This document shows positions 43,711 through 52,361 of a stretch of DNA of 64,000 nt, piece by piece (position 1 is the stretch's first letter; each line of letters begins with the position of its first letter). The stretch is taken from NCBI RefSeq assembly GCF_004369205.1, contig NZ_QFGA01000003.1, positions 310,001 through 374,000 on the forward strand. The letters are read 5' to 3'. Below the pieces are notes generated by a model. That model did no database searches. It was not told the DNA's origin and saw nothing but the letters and a program-made list of their open reading frames with translations. Position numbers and translations under genes: made by a program. The DNA is from Pelotomaculum schinkii. Its GTDB lineage: Bacteria > Bacillota > Desulfotomaculia > Desulfotomaculales > Pelotomaculaceae.

Positions 43711-44607
43711 TCAAGCAGCTTCATTGAGCTTGCTTTTGAGGTAATAGGATACTGGGCTGGCGCCACCCAGCGAAGAATGAGGCCGGCGGGTGTTGTAAGT
43801 CTTCATGTAGTCATTCAGCATAATTCTCAACTCTCGAGGTGTTTCGTACTCACTTATGTAGATTCGTTCATATTTCAAGGTGCGGAAGAATCGTTCCGTT
43901 CTGGCATTATCCAGACATTGGCCCTTGCCATCCATAGAGATCTTTACTCCATTATCTTCCAACAACTTGATGTAGTCTGGATTAGTAAAATGGCTGCCCT
44001 GGTCAGAATTGATAATTTCTGGCTTCTGGCAACTTAGAGCACGCTTTAGACATCTCAGGACAAAGGATTTATCCAATGTACTTGACAGCTCGTAATCTAC
44101 AATATAGCGGCTATACCAGTCGATGATGACAAACAGATACATGAACCCTTTCTTCATGCGCAAATACGTTATATCCACACCCCAGACCTGGTTTGGCCTG
44201 ATGATTTTAAGGTTGCGCAGCAGATAGGGGCGGATATATTGAGCATGGTAGCGTTTGCTCAGATTGGGCTTGGGATACAACGTATAAATACCCATATCAC
44301 GCATAATTCGGCGAACTCGTTTTTTGTTAATCACAAGTTTATGTTCTCTTCTGAGAATGGCCGTGATGGTACGGTAGCCCCAGGTCGGTTCATCTGTATG
44401 AATTTTATCAATCAACCGCATGATTAATAACTCCTCATCACTAATTGTCCTGACGGGAGGTTTCCTATATGCGCTACTCCGATTGAGCCCCAGCAACTCA
44501 GCCTGACGCTTTACCGTGATATTTTTATGGCTAAGCTCAACAAAGGCCTTACGGTCGTTTACGGTTGAGGATTTCGTCAGATTTTTTTTTAAGCCAGTCA
44601 ACTTCAT
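43711..44607 (-). CDS. IS3 transposase OrfB (DDE integrase domain)
   Basis: 298 codons. HTH_21 region WGYRTITAILRREHKLVINK, then the rve core with GVDITYLR (Asp), NSDQGSHFTN (Asp) and NARTERFFRTLKYE (Glu, 35 residues later). Normally made as an OrfAB fusion by -1 frameshifting on the A9 run at 44581-44591 (aaaaaaaaa on this strand). Confidence 0.93.
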   Translation of the reverse strand: MKLTGLKKNLTKSSTVNDRKAFVELSHKNITVKRQAELLGLNRSSAYRKPPVRTISDEELLIMRLIDKIHTDEPTWGYRTITAILRREHKLVINKKRVRRIMRDMGIYTLYPKPNLSKRYHAQYIRPYLLRNLKIIRPNQVWGVDITYLRMKKGFMYLFVIIDWYSRYIVDYELSSTLDKSFVLRCLKRALSCQKPEIINSDQGSHFTNPDYIKLLEDNGVKISMDGKGQCLDNARTERFFRTLKYERIYISEYETPRELRIMLNDYMKTYNTRRPHSSLGGASPVSYYLKSKLNEAA

Positions 44608-44860
44608 ATGTTAACTGACCAACTTTACGCTCCAGTTCTGCCACATGTTGTTGCTCTTTTTCAAGAGCCTTTTCGGCTTCTGAGGGGCCTTTCTTGAACA
44701 CCTCCGAAGCTCGGTCTACAAATTCCTGCTTCCAGCGATTGACCATCACAGGATGAATGCCATATTTAGACGCTATCTCATTGACAGTGGCTTCTTCCCG
44801 GAGAACTTCCAGGACTACCTTGGCTTTAAACTCGGCTGAATACTGATTACGCTTTTTCAT
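44549..44860 (-). CDS. IS3 OrfA (HTH DNA-binding protein)
   Basis: 103 residues from ATG 44860: MKKRNQYSAEFKAKVVLEVL, REEATVNEIASKYGIHPVMV, NRWKQEF, then a leucine-zipper helix (VAELERKVGQLTYEVDWLKK). Ends 59 bases inside orfB. Confidence 0.93.
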   Translation of the reverse strand: MKKRNQYSAEFKAKVVLEVLREEATVNEIASKYGIHPVMVNRWKQEFVDRASEVFKKGPSEAEKALEKEQQHVAELERKVGQLTYEVDWLKKKSDEILNRKRP

Positions 44861-45060
44861 GCTCCCATTGTAACTTATTTTTATTATCCTGTGTCTCACC
44901 TCTTGGGAGCATTATATTTTCTTATCTATAAAGACAATCTAAAAAAACTTATGCAACATTTTATCGCTAAAAAATTCTTAAAAATTATGGAGATTTATTC
45001 ATTTTTTGTCGCCAATTCTCATTTGGATGCTTGTATAATCATAACAAAGGGGTGATTTGA

Positions 45061-45636
45061 GTGATCATGACGATAATCGCCGCACTGGAAGGCGATGACG
45101 ATAAGGCCTTCATGATGAATTTATATAACGATTATTATGGTCTGGTGCGGAAGACGGTTTACAATATTACCCATGATGCGGACTATGCGGAAGACCTGAC
45201 CAACGATACTTTTAGCAAACTAATTGAAAAAATATCTTTAATTCGAACTCTGGATAGTTGCAAATTGGCCGCTTATGTTGTCTATACTTCCAAGAGCGTG
45301 GCCATCAACTTCATAAAACACCGAGATGTGCAGAAAAAACATGTGTATTTTGGAGAAGATCTTGATCTGGCGAAAAAGGTTCCCAGCCTTGAAGACAATT
45401 TAGAGGACAGGATTGTTCATCAGGAAGAAATAGAAGAGCTGGGGAATGCCATATTGAGGCTTCCGGAGATGCACAAAGATCTGTTGTATTTTAAGTACAT
45501 ATTGGGAATGGCTGATGCGGAAATAGCGGGTATTTTAAAAATAGCTCCCGACAGTGTTCGGCAGTATTTGACCAGAGCCCGCAGAAAAGCCAAGGAACTC
45601 TTGGATAAAGAGTTCATGGGTAAGGGAGGTGAATAA
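45061..45636 (+). CDS. ECF-type RNA polymerase sigma factor
   Basis: 191 residues, GTG start after aaggggtga. Sigma region 2 (YNDYYGLVRKTVYNITHDAD, YAEDLTNDTFSKLIEKI) and region 4 (LRLPEMHKDLLYFKYILGMA, DAEIAGILKIAPDSVRQYLT). Two bases before a single-TM partner that is probably its anti-sigma factor. Confidence 0.9.
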   Translation: MIMTIIAALEGDDDKAFMMNLYNDYYGLVRKTVYNITHDADYAEDLTNDTFSKLIEKISLIRTLDSCKLAAYVVYTSKSVAINFIKHRDVQKKHVYFGEDLDLAKKVPSLEDNLEDRIVHQEEIEELGNAILRLPEMHKDLLYFKYILGMADAEIAGILKIAPDSVRQYLTRARRKAKELLDKEFMGKGGE

Positions 45637-45638
45637 GC

Positions 45639-46403
45639 ATGCCGAAGAACAGCTCGGAACAAATTCGCAAAAAACTTTATGAGGAATATGAAGACAGTCT
45701 GTTCAAATTGGTCATGCACGATGCCGCGGAAAAAGAAGGCCAGCTTTTCCTGGAAGAAAAAGAAAAGCTGAAAAACGATCCGGAATTTCTGCCTTCCAAG
45801 GAGGCAGCCCAAAGATTCAGTCAACAACTGGATGCGCAGCTAAAAAAATCGAAGGCTTATGCCAGACGGCGGCGCATTTGGCAGGCTTTGAACAGAGCTG
45901 CAGTCGCCATGCTGCTCATGCTGGTGATACTGGGCACTACCGTGGCGACCGTTGAGGCAGTGCGAGTCAGGGTATTGAATTTTTTAATGGATATTCAGAA
46001 GGAATATACGTCTTTTCAACTGAAGGACAGCAGCAGCGGTTCGGAAGGGGGCAGTGCAACCATAGACTGGCGCCAAGCTTATGTCCCGACCTATATACCG
46101 GACGGATATGAAGTCAGTGCTACGTCCCAAAACGAGAATTATAAAAAAATTGAATTTACAAATCCGCGGGGCTCGTTGATCACTTATATGGAATTAAGCG
46201 CAGCTCACAAGCTCGCAGTGGATACGGAAAACGCTTCTGTCTTTGAAGCAGTCATTATCAACGGACATGAAGGAACGCTGGTAGTGAAAAACTCTCTGGT
46301 TACCATCATTTGGGCAATGCATGACCACATGTTCATAATTCGGGGACAGATAGAGAGAGACATGGCGGTAAAGATAGCCGGGGGAGTAAAATATGTAGAT
46401 TAA
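45639..46403 (+). CDS. Single-TM anti-sigma-like protein with DUF4367-type domain
   Basis: 254 residues. Cytoplasmic helical N-terminus (about 1-80), TM helix RAAVAMLLMLVILGTTVATV (about 87-106), extracellular DUF4367-like C-terminus with YVPTYIPDGYEVSATSQNEN, TNPRGSLITYMEL and the end MAVKIAGGVKYVD. Layout and position suggest it holds the ECF sigma factor at the membrane. No zinc-binding HxxxCxxC motif is seen. Confidence 0.75.
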   Translation: MPKNSSEQIRKKLYEEYEDSLFKLVMHDAAEKEGQLFLEEKEKLKNDPEFLPSKEAAQRFSQQLDAQLKKSKAYARRRRIWQALNRAAVAMLLMLVILGTTVATVEAVRVRVLNFLMDIQKEYTSFQLKDSSSGSEGGSATIDWRQAYVPTYIPDGYEVSATSQNENYKKIEFTNPRGSLITYMELSAAHKLAVDTENASVFEAVIINGHEGTLVVKNSLVTIIWAMHDHMFIIRGQIERDMAVKIAGGVKYVD

Positions 46404-46493
46404 GATAAGAGAAATTCTTGGAAAAATGTTGTTGCAATAGCCTCCTTTGATTGTCTTTCCTATTGAAAGATATTTTAAGGGAGGTTTTTATTT

Positions 46494-46661
46494 ATGGAAA
46501 AATTCGTTTGCATGGGTATTCTTGTCCTGATGACCGATGTAAGTGAGGATTATTATGTTGTCCACGGTACTTATCGGGTATGTGCTACCGCTAAAGTTTA
46601 TAACGCTTCCGGTACTCTGTTGGAAAATAAATCGTTGTATTCTGACACGGTGATATATTGA
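46494..46661 (+). CDS. Small protein of unknown function
   Basis: 55 residues, ATG after a strong aagggaggt: MEKFVCMGILVLMTDVSEDY, YVVHGTYRVCATAKVYNASG, TLLENKSLYSDTVIY. It looks like the strand-rich end of a secreted DUF6147-like protein rather than a full gene. Good ribosome site, unclear function. Confidence 0.4.
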   Translation: MEKFVCMGILVLMTDVSEDYYVVHGTYRVCATAKVYNASGTLLENKSLYSDTVIY

Positions 46662-46920
46662 ATTGGGTTGCTCTAACACCAAACGTATTGGGAAAAAAAC
46701 TGTGCTCAGAAGACAGCGTTGGAAATACAGTGGGAATTATTGAACGAAGAACTCAATTTTACAATTGTTAGGAGCGGGGTTTCCTCTTGCGGCACTACAC
46801 TGTTTCACTTTTTGAAAGCTACAAAAAACCGTTGTTTCGGTGTTATATATAAACCACAGTAACCGCTTGCTTTATTCCTTAAAGCAAGTGGCTTTTTTGC
46901 GTGAAAGGAGGAATTTCAAA

Positions 46921-47251
46921 GTGTCAAAAGTAATCGCCTTGGCAAACCAAAAGGGTGGCACCGGCAAAACAACAACGGCGGTTAATCTGGGCATCGGCCT
47001 TGCAGCACAAGGAAAAAAGGTGTTACTGGTGGACGCGGATGCTCAGGGAAACCTGACAGACTCATTGGGTTATCGGGAGCCGGACAATTTACCCGTTTCG
47101 CTGGCTACTGTTCTTACTAAGACAATGATGGAGGAAGCGTATGAACTTGATGAGGGTATCCTCCACCATTCGGAAGGCGTTGACCTCATGCCGGGAAATA
47201 TCGAGTTGTCCGCGATAGAGGTGTCACTCGTCAACACCATAGTACGGCGTT
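46921..47251 (+). pseudogene. parA: ParA-family ATPase, 3' truncated
   Basis: GTG start after aaaggagg. Deviant Walker [21 protein letters not shown], Walker A' [18 protein letters not shown], then [20 protein letters not shown]. At about 47251 the sequence jumps into parB out of frame. About 110-140 C-terminal residues, including the switch regions, are gone. Confidence 0.85.
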
Positions 47252-47959
47252 TTAGTCCCCGGCCTTGTGCGGCCCAAAGCGGACGGCGGCTATGAAATGG
47301 TGGCCGGACACCGGCGCAAAAAGGCAAGCGAGCTTGCGGGCAAGGAAACCATGCCCTGCATTGTCCGTGAAATGGATGACGATGCCGCGATAATTATCAT
47401 GGTTGACAGCAATCTGCAAAGGGAAAGCATCCTGCCGAGTGAAAAAGCTTTTGCATATAAGATGAAGCTGGAAGCCATGAAGCGCCAGGGTCAAAGGACG
47501 GATTTAACTTCCCGACCAGTGGTCGGGAAGTTGGAAAGCGCAGACGCATTAGGTGAAAACACTGGCGAAAGCGGCAGACAAATACAAAGATATATCCGAC
47601 TTACAGAGCTTAATCCTTCCATACTGCAAATGGTTGACGATAATCAAATTGCTTTTCGCCCCGCCGTGGAAATCTCCTACCTGGCCGAAAACGAACAGCA
47701 AGACCTGTACAACACCATGCAGTCAGAGGATTGCACCCCTTCCTTGGCGCAGGCGCAGCGGATGAAAAAGCTCAGTCAGGACGGCAGGCTGAATATGGAT
47801 GTCAATGTTCAATTTATTACTCGGTGTGGATTTATTAACAATAATACCCAAGCCCAATTGCTCATCGATAAAATCAATTCTGGCAAGATCTCCAGGCAGG
47901 GTAACAGGAAAACCTTTCGGCCTGATTCATTCATTATTTTTGACCATGTTTTACCTTGA
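47252..47959 (+). pseudogene. parB: ParB-family partition protein, truncated at both ends
   Basis: Starts inside the ParB/Srx domain ([20 protein letters not shown], RRKKASELAG), keeps the HTH (TGESGRQIQRYIRLTELNPS, FRPAVEISYLAENEQQDLY) and then diverges after DGRLNMD into unrelated sequence. A deletion fused parA to parB and the 3' end was also replaced. This type accompanies Tn916-like and plasmid elements. Confidence 0.85.
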
Positions 47960-48700
47960 TCGTTTGTTTTCAGTACAGTAACTGGGGTATCGCCAACATT
48001 TCCGAATATACGCTAAGACAAATAATACCAGCTAAATCGCTGGTTTATTTACCCTAAGACATTTATTACCATATGGGGCAGTGTCAGCAAATCCTTGTTA
48101 AAATACGCTAAGGTTTTTGAATTCCGGAAAACAGTTATTTTCCGCATACGCTAATGCTAATAAACCATTCCTAGCGAATTACTCTCGCTCATATTTTAAA
48201 GTAGAGTATTAAACCAAAATTGGGTTTAGCGTAATGTGCCCAGCGAAAGAGTGAGAAATTCAAAGTAACATGCAGTTTTGTGTGTCTATTTTATCGGGTA
48301 CAGCCCAGTAAGGATTGGCTGATTAAAAAGAAAGGATAACGTGAGCAGATAATTGCCATTTCAGTTCATGCGCAACGGACCATCCCGCACTTGGCGAACC
48401 GCTTCAATACACTCTTTCATTCGGCGGTTTTGAAGCATGAACCGCCGTTTTCCTTAACTTGTTGGATATCGAATTGGGAGGCGAAGCCGTTTATATGCTG
48501 ATTTAAGTCATGTGGGCATTGCTATGGGCAGAGAAAACGGAAATTTGCTGATTGTCAACTAACCTCAACTCGGAACAACGGGAAGTCTTGCAGTCCTTGC
48601 GAGCTGAGCTTCTAAGCGAGAAAAAAACCTTGAAGAAAACAGTTGCGAAAGGTAAACCGATTTATTATACAAGAAGCCTTAACATTTACCCTCCTATGGT
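47960..48700. repeat. Non-coding region with repeated tacgctaa motifs
   Basis: No gene. tacgctaa occurs at 48009, 48104 and 48149 with a variant taccctaa at 48050; a 22-base unit (48009-48030 and 48050-48071) matches at 18 positions, and inverse-type ttagcg text occurs at 48226. A terminator-like hairpin cggcggtt / aaccgccg lies at 48422-48447, followed by TTTT. A coding-like scrap (LNSEQREVLQSLRAELLSEK) ends at about 48706. Origin unknown. Confidence 0.5.
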
Positions 48701-48714
48701 AGCCTAGTACGCTG

Positions 48715-49413
48715 TTAACTCTTAAACTGTGGATAAAGCCGCTTTAATTTGGTTCTTGCATCATCGGTCGTGAATTGCCAGTCAACACCTTTTTGTTTTT
48801 TGTTTCTTGCAGTTTCCCATTCCAACAGTTCAAGGCGGAGGAAATTGATTGACGAAATTCGGCGTTCCAGACACTGTTTGGACATTACGCTCAGTTCGAT
48901 TTCGGCTATGTTAAGCCAGCTTCCATGCTTTGGCGTGTAATGGATCTCAAGGCGTTTAGCAAGGCTTCTGGAAACATCTGGCGGGAATGCTTCATAAAGT
49001 GATGCCATGGTATGAGTGTTCAGGTTATCCATCACCAGGCGGATCTTTTGTGCTTTTGGATAATGAACCTCAAGCAGTTCCCGGACCTGGTGTGCCCAGT
49101 CAACCCGAGTTCTTCTTTCACAGACCGTTACATGTCTCCAACCTGCCAATGGTTCTGTGAAGACAAAGATGCTGCAGGTTCCGTTGCGGACATACTCACC
49201 GTCTTGACACTCAGGCCTTCCGGCCTTCATCGGGATCGGGGTTCTGTTCTCACCAAGGAGCTGGTACGGCTTTTCGTCCATGCAGACGACCGGATATAGT
49301 CTGCAATATTGCTGCTGGTACAGCTCCAAAACATCTTCCATACAGGCGACGAAGGCGGCGTTCTGTTCAGGCGGAATACACCAACATTTACGGAGATGTG
49401 GGTTTAGTTCGTT
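48715..49413 (-). CDS. IS630 transposase, C-terminal DDE part
   Basis: Continues NELNPHLRKCWCIPPEQNAA and holds the DDE core: VVCMDEKPYQLLGE (Asp), LVMDNLNTHT (Asp) and NIAEIELSVMSKQCL (Glu). Joined to the N-part by a +1 shift in the A run; some IS630-family elements use programmed frameshifting, otherwise this copy is dead. Confidence 0.85.
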   Translation of the reverse strand, partial: NELNPHLRKCWCIPPEQNAAFVACMEDVLELYQQQYCRLYPVVCMDEKPYQLLGENRTPIPMKAGRPECQDGEYVRNGTCSIFVFTEPLAGWRHVTVCERRTRVDWAHQVRELLEVHYPKAQKIRLVMDNLNTHTMASLYEAFPPDVSRSLAKRLEIHYTPKHGSWLNIAEIELSVMSKQCLERRISSINFLRLELLEWETARNKKQKGVDWQFTTDDARTKLKRLYPQFKS

Positions 49414-49855
49414 TTTTTAAAAGCCGTCCAACGGCCACATAAGAGATGCTGTCAATGTACTGTAATTCAACCGCTTTATCCGCCAGCAGCCTTAGAGTCC
49501 ATCTGGATCGTCCCGACGGGGGTGAACTGCAGCTCAATGCGATGATCTTTGCTTCCACTTCACCGGTAATCTTCGGTTCAACGGGCGGCGTTTCGCGTTT
49601 CTTTCTGCCGAGCGCAGCCTGCAGCCCATGTTCCGAGTACCGACTTCGAATGGTATGAACGGTTTGCGGGTGAACATGAAACAACGCTGCTATTTCAACT
49701 TCGCTCTTTCGCCCGCCCGTGCCGTTCTCATCAGCTGCCAACAGAATATTGGCATGCATGATGGTTTTTGCCGGGGCGGAACCCCTGGAAACGATCTTGA
49801 GCAGGGTCTTCCGCTCCTCATCAGAAAGACGGACATGGTATCTTATTTTTGGCAA
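49388..49855 (-). CDS. IS630 transposase, N-terminal HTH part
   Basis: 155 codons: MPKIRYHVRLSDEERKTLLK, KSEVEIAALFHVHPQTVHTI, RSRYSEHGLQAALG, then WTLRLLADKAVELQYIDSIS and VGRLLKK. This is the two-HTH DNA-binding half. The frame changes in an A7 run at 49412-49418. Confidence 0.85.
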   Translation of the reverse strand: MPKIRYHVRLSDEERKTLLKIVSRGSAPAKTIMHANILLAADENGTGGRKSEVEIAALFHVHPQTVHTIRSRYSEHGLQAALGRKKRETPPVEPKITGEVEAKIIALSCSSPPSGRSRWTLRLLADKAVELQYIDSISYVAVGRLLKKRTKPTSP

Positions 49856-50003
49856 GGCATACCCCTCCCTCCTGAGAAGAGTATACCACGAAAATGAGTT
49901 TCATTATGGTTTAAGATTTAACAAACTACTAGCTAGGCTTTACCGGTTAGTTTCCTGCTGTGATTCATAAGCGTATAAATGGGCGGTTACCAGAGTTACT
50001 TGG

Positions 50004-51965
50004 TCACCACTCCCAGGATAGCGCCTCGTCAAGTGTTTTCGGGACCTCTTGCATGACGATATCTTCCACCGCATTTTGAGCAACATTGTAGACTAAGTAA
50101 GCAACAATATGGTTGCCATTAATCGCAGGATAACAGGAAAGAAGCAGTTTTTTACCGTCCGGCGACCATTGGATGCGAGGACGAAGGTAGATTCCGCTGA
50201 CTTCTTGATCAAATATACCGCGTTCGTTGAACGCCGCCAGAACTGTCTTCGGGTTTACCAGCCTATAAAACTGATGGTTTTGGGAATCGTACAGATAAGC
50301 ACAATAGTCCCTTCCCGACTTTCCATCCAAAGTCTTCATATTGATAAACGCCCCGTAAACGCTGTCGGGTGACCAGCAGACCCGTCCGAATAAACCGCTT
50401 TCATCCAGAGTATAGATCCGGCCCTCATCGAAAACCCTTAAGCTTGCCGCCGCTTGTTTTGCCTCATCATACTCTATCTCGGCAACCTTTTTAGCATCAA
50501 AACTCGCATAGGCTTTTAAAGAATATTGGTCCCCTTGAGCGCAGGCCATCAGAAATCGTTCCAGTGATTCCGCCCGACAGGGAAAAAATATGTAATTTGA
50601 TCCACTGTGGCTGAGCGAGGCGGTATATCGATCAGGCAAGTTTTTTTCCTGGATATAGTGCAAATCAAAGCGCAAACCGTTATCCAGGGTGTAACGCCAT
50701 GCCGTATAGTGATAGGTCTCATCTTTTACCACTTCATCGGCCTTATAGCCGTTGATTATATCGCTAAAAGTTAATTCTCCATTTGCCAGCAGGCGCAGTG
50801 ACTCTATATCCAAGGTGCGTTGGCTACCGGCTTCGTTTAACATAGGGGAAGCACCTGCCTTATCGGACAAGGTTAGCCCCCCGTCACCCACCACTTGTAT
50901 GGTTGCTCCCTGGTTTTGCTGATCATCAGCCTTGGCGCTCGTTAAAGTCATCACGCCCAGTAAAATAACCAGCCCTGCGGCCAGAACCGAAATAGTCTTT
51001 AATGTCTTGGGGCGATTGATAATCATGCTAATTCTTGTCTTAATTCTGCTTTTCCCGTTTGCCATTGCTGTAGCCGTATTAAGAATGGCAACTTTCTTGT
51101 GACAGGCGTTAAACAAGATAAGGAGTGTATGACCATATTCAAGGCTTTCCTTTTCATCCAGGTAACGCAACACCCGGTCATCGCAGCTTAATTCGGAATC
51201 ATCGCGGGAAGCCAGAGCCGCCATCCATACCAGGGGATTAAACCAGTAAATAATACAACAAATATTCCGAAGCAGAGAGAAAAGATTGTCTTTCTGTTTG
51301 AAGTGGCAAAGCTCATGCAGCAATACATGTCTTAGTATTGTCCTGTCTGTTTTGGCCTCCGGCGTGATGGCAATGTAAGAGCGAAACAGGCCGACCAGGC
51401 AAGGGGAAGTCAAGTGATGGGAAATAACAACCGGCAATGGAGTTTTTATCCCGACCTGCCGGCATAGGTCACGGTAGAAGGGGATCTGGTCAAATGATAG
51501 CTCTATAGCCGACTGGCGCAACCTGCGTAGGAATACCCTGTTCAGGATTAGCATGTATACAAACACAGCCAAAGCACCGATTACCCATAAGATAAACAGC
51601 ATTTGGAACAAGTCGATTTTTTCTATATAACTAGTATTTTTTTCAGTTCTAACCTGTACCGCTGTGTTGCTTTGCGGCTCGGAATATGTCAGTGGCTCAA
51701 TAAAAGGAGAAGAAAATGTTTGCAGATCCGATCCATGGGTTTCAACCGTTGTAATAGGCGGAGGTTGGATAATGTTCATAACACTGAATGGGCTGGAGAT
51801 ATTCAACGGGATCAGAAGCCGTATGAGTACCAAAATCCAAACCGCATATTGCCAGGTGGGTCGTAGTTTTCCCCTAAACACCATGCGCAATACCAGCAGT
51901 ACGGCAATCAACAGGGATGAGGTCAAAGTAATTTGCAGTAAAAGGCGTAAAATATTCTCTATCAT
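50004..51965 (-). CDS. BlaR1-like M56 metalloprotease with propeller-like C-terminus
   Basis: 653 residues. The N-terminal membrane part has four TM helices (about 8-28, 37-55, 107-127, 310-330) and the zinc site HELCH in ILRHVLLHELCHFKQKDNLF with SELSCDDRVLRYL. The extracellular C-terminal half (about 340-653) is not penicillin-binding: it has WSPDSVYGAFINMK and WSPDGKKLLLSCYP, the blade signature of TolB/DPP-like beta-propellers. Last gene of an LCP-BlaI-M56 operon, overlapping blaI by four bases. The signal is presumably an envelope state. Confidence 0.88.
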   Translation of the reverse strand: MIENILRLLLQITLTSSLLIAVLLVLRMVFRGKLRPTWQYAVWILVLIRLLIPLNISSPFSVMNIIQPPPITTVETHGSDLQTFSSPFIEPLTYSEPQSNTAVQVRTEKNTSYIEKIDLFQMLFILWVIGALAVFVYMLILNRVFLRRLRQSAIELSFDQIPFYRDLCRQVGIKTPLPVVISHHLTSPCLVGLFRSYIAITPEAKTDRTILRHVLLHELCHFKQKDNLFSLLRNICCIIYWFNPLVWMAALASRDDSELSCDDRVLRYLDEKESLEYGHTLLILFNACHKKVAILNTATAMANGKSRIKTRISMIINRPKTLKTISVLAAGLVILLGVMTLTSAKADDQQNQGATIQVVGDGGLTLSDKAGASPMLNEAGSQRTLDIESLRLLANGELTFSDIINGYKADEVVKDETYHYTAWRYTLDNGLRFDLHYIQEKNLPDRYTASLSHSGSNYIFFPCRAESLERFLMACAQGDQYSLKAYASFDAKKVAEIEYDEAKQAAASLRVFDEGRIYTLDESGLFGRVCWSPDSVYGAFINMKTLDGKSGRDYCAYLYDSQNHQFYRLVNPKTVLAAFNERGIFDQEVSGIYLRPRIQWSPDGKKLLLSCYPAINGNHIVAYLVYNVAQNAVEDIVMQEVPKTLDEALSWEW

Positions 51966-52357
51966 ACTTGGCCGCCTTCCTTTGATTGTTTTGCTTCTTG
52001 AAGTGCTTTCATCAGTTCATCGATTTCTTCCTCGTCCAACTGCTCATTTTTTATCATGGTGGATACCATCAGGCCCAAGTTTCCGTTCCACAGTTTTCCT
52101 ACAAAAGAACGGGTTTCCCCGGTCACGGCTTCATTGTAGTCCAGCAAAGGATAATAAAGCTGCGGATTGGCATCCTCCCTTCGCAATGCGTCCTTGGCTT
52201 CCATGCGCTTGAGAAAGGAAAAGATGTCATGTCTGGTCCAGCCGGTTTCCTCCTTAAGCGCATCTTCAATTTGGCGGCAGGAAAGGGGTGAGCTTTCCCA
52301 AAGGAGCCTCATAATCTTCCATTCCGCGTCTGAAAGGGTAACCTTCTTGCTTATCAT
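51962..52357 (-). CDS. BlaI/MecI-family repressor
   Basis: 131 residues. Winged helix: VTLSDAEWKIMRLLWESSPL, SCRQIEDALKEETGWTRHDI, FSFLKRMEAKDALRREDAN; dimer tail NEQLDEEEIDELMKALQEA. It lies between the LCP gene (four bases upstream) and the M56 gene (ATGA overlap). The usual cleavage point for an M56 partner is in the tail region. Confidence 0.9.
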   Translation of the reverse strand: MISKKVTLSDAEWKIMRLLWESSPLSCRQIEDALKEETGWTRHDIFSFLKRMEAKDALRREDANPQLYYPLLDYNEAVTGETRSFVGKLWNGNLGLMVSTMIKNEQLDEEEIDELMKALQEAKQSKEGGQV

Positions 52358-52361
52358 GACC

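Larger units (their letters stand above)
43647..44911 (-). mobile_element. IS3-family element
   Basis: About 1265 bases. Ends are related: left tgccccccgtgtcaagaacac (43647 on) and, read from the right end, tgctcccaagaggtgagacac (44911 inward), both TG...CA and both preceded by tata(a). A TTT flank on each side may be the target duplication if the ends include tataa. Two overlapping ORFs with a slippery run. Confidence 0.85.
48701..49939 (-). mobile_element. IS630-family element
   Basis: Ends related as agcctag...gttaac.tcttaaac (48701 on) and, from the right, agcctag...gttaaatcttaaac (49939 inward). About 1.24 kb. IS630 elements target TA; here a TA can be read at the left junction only. 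The transposase is in two frames. Confidence 0.75.
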
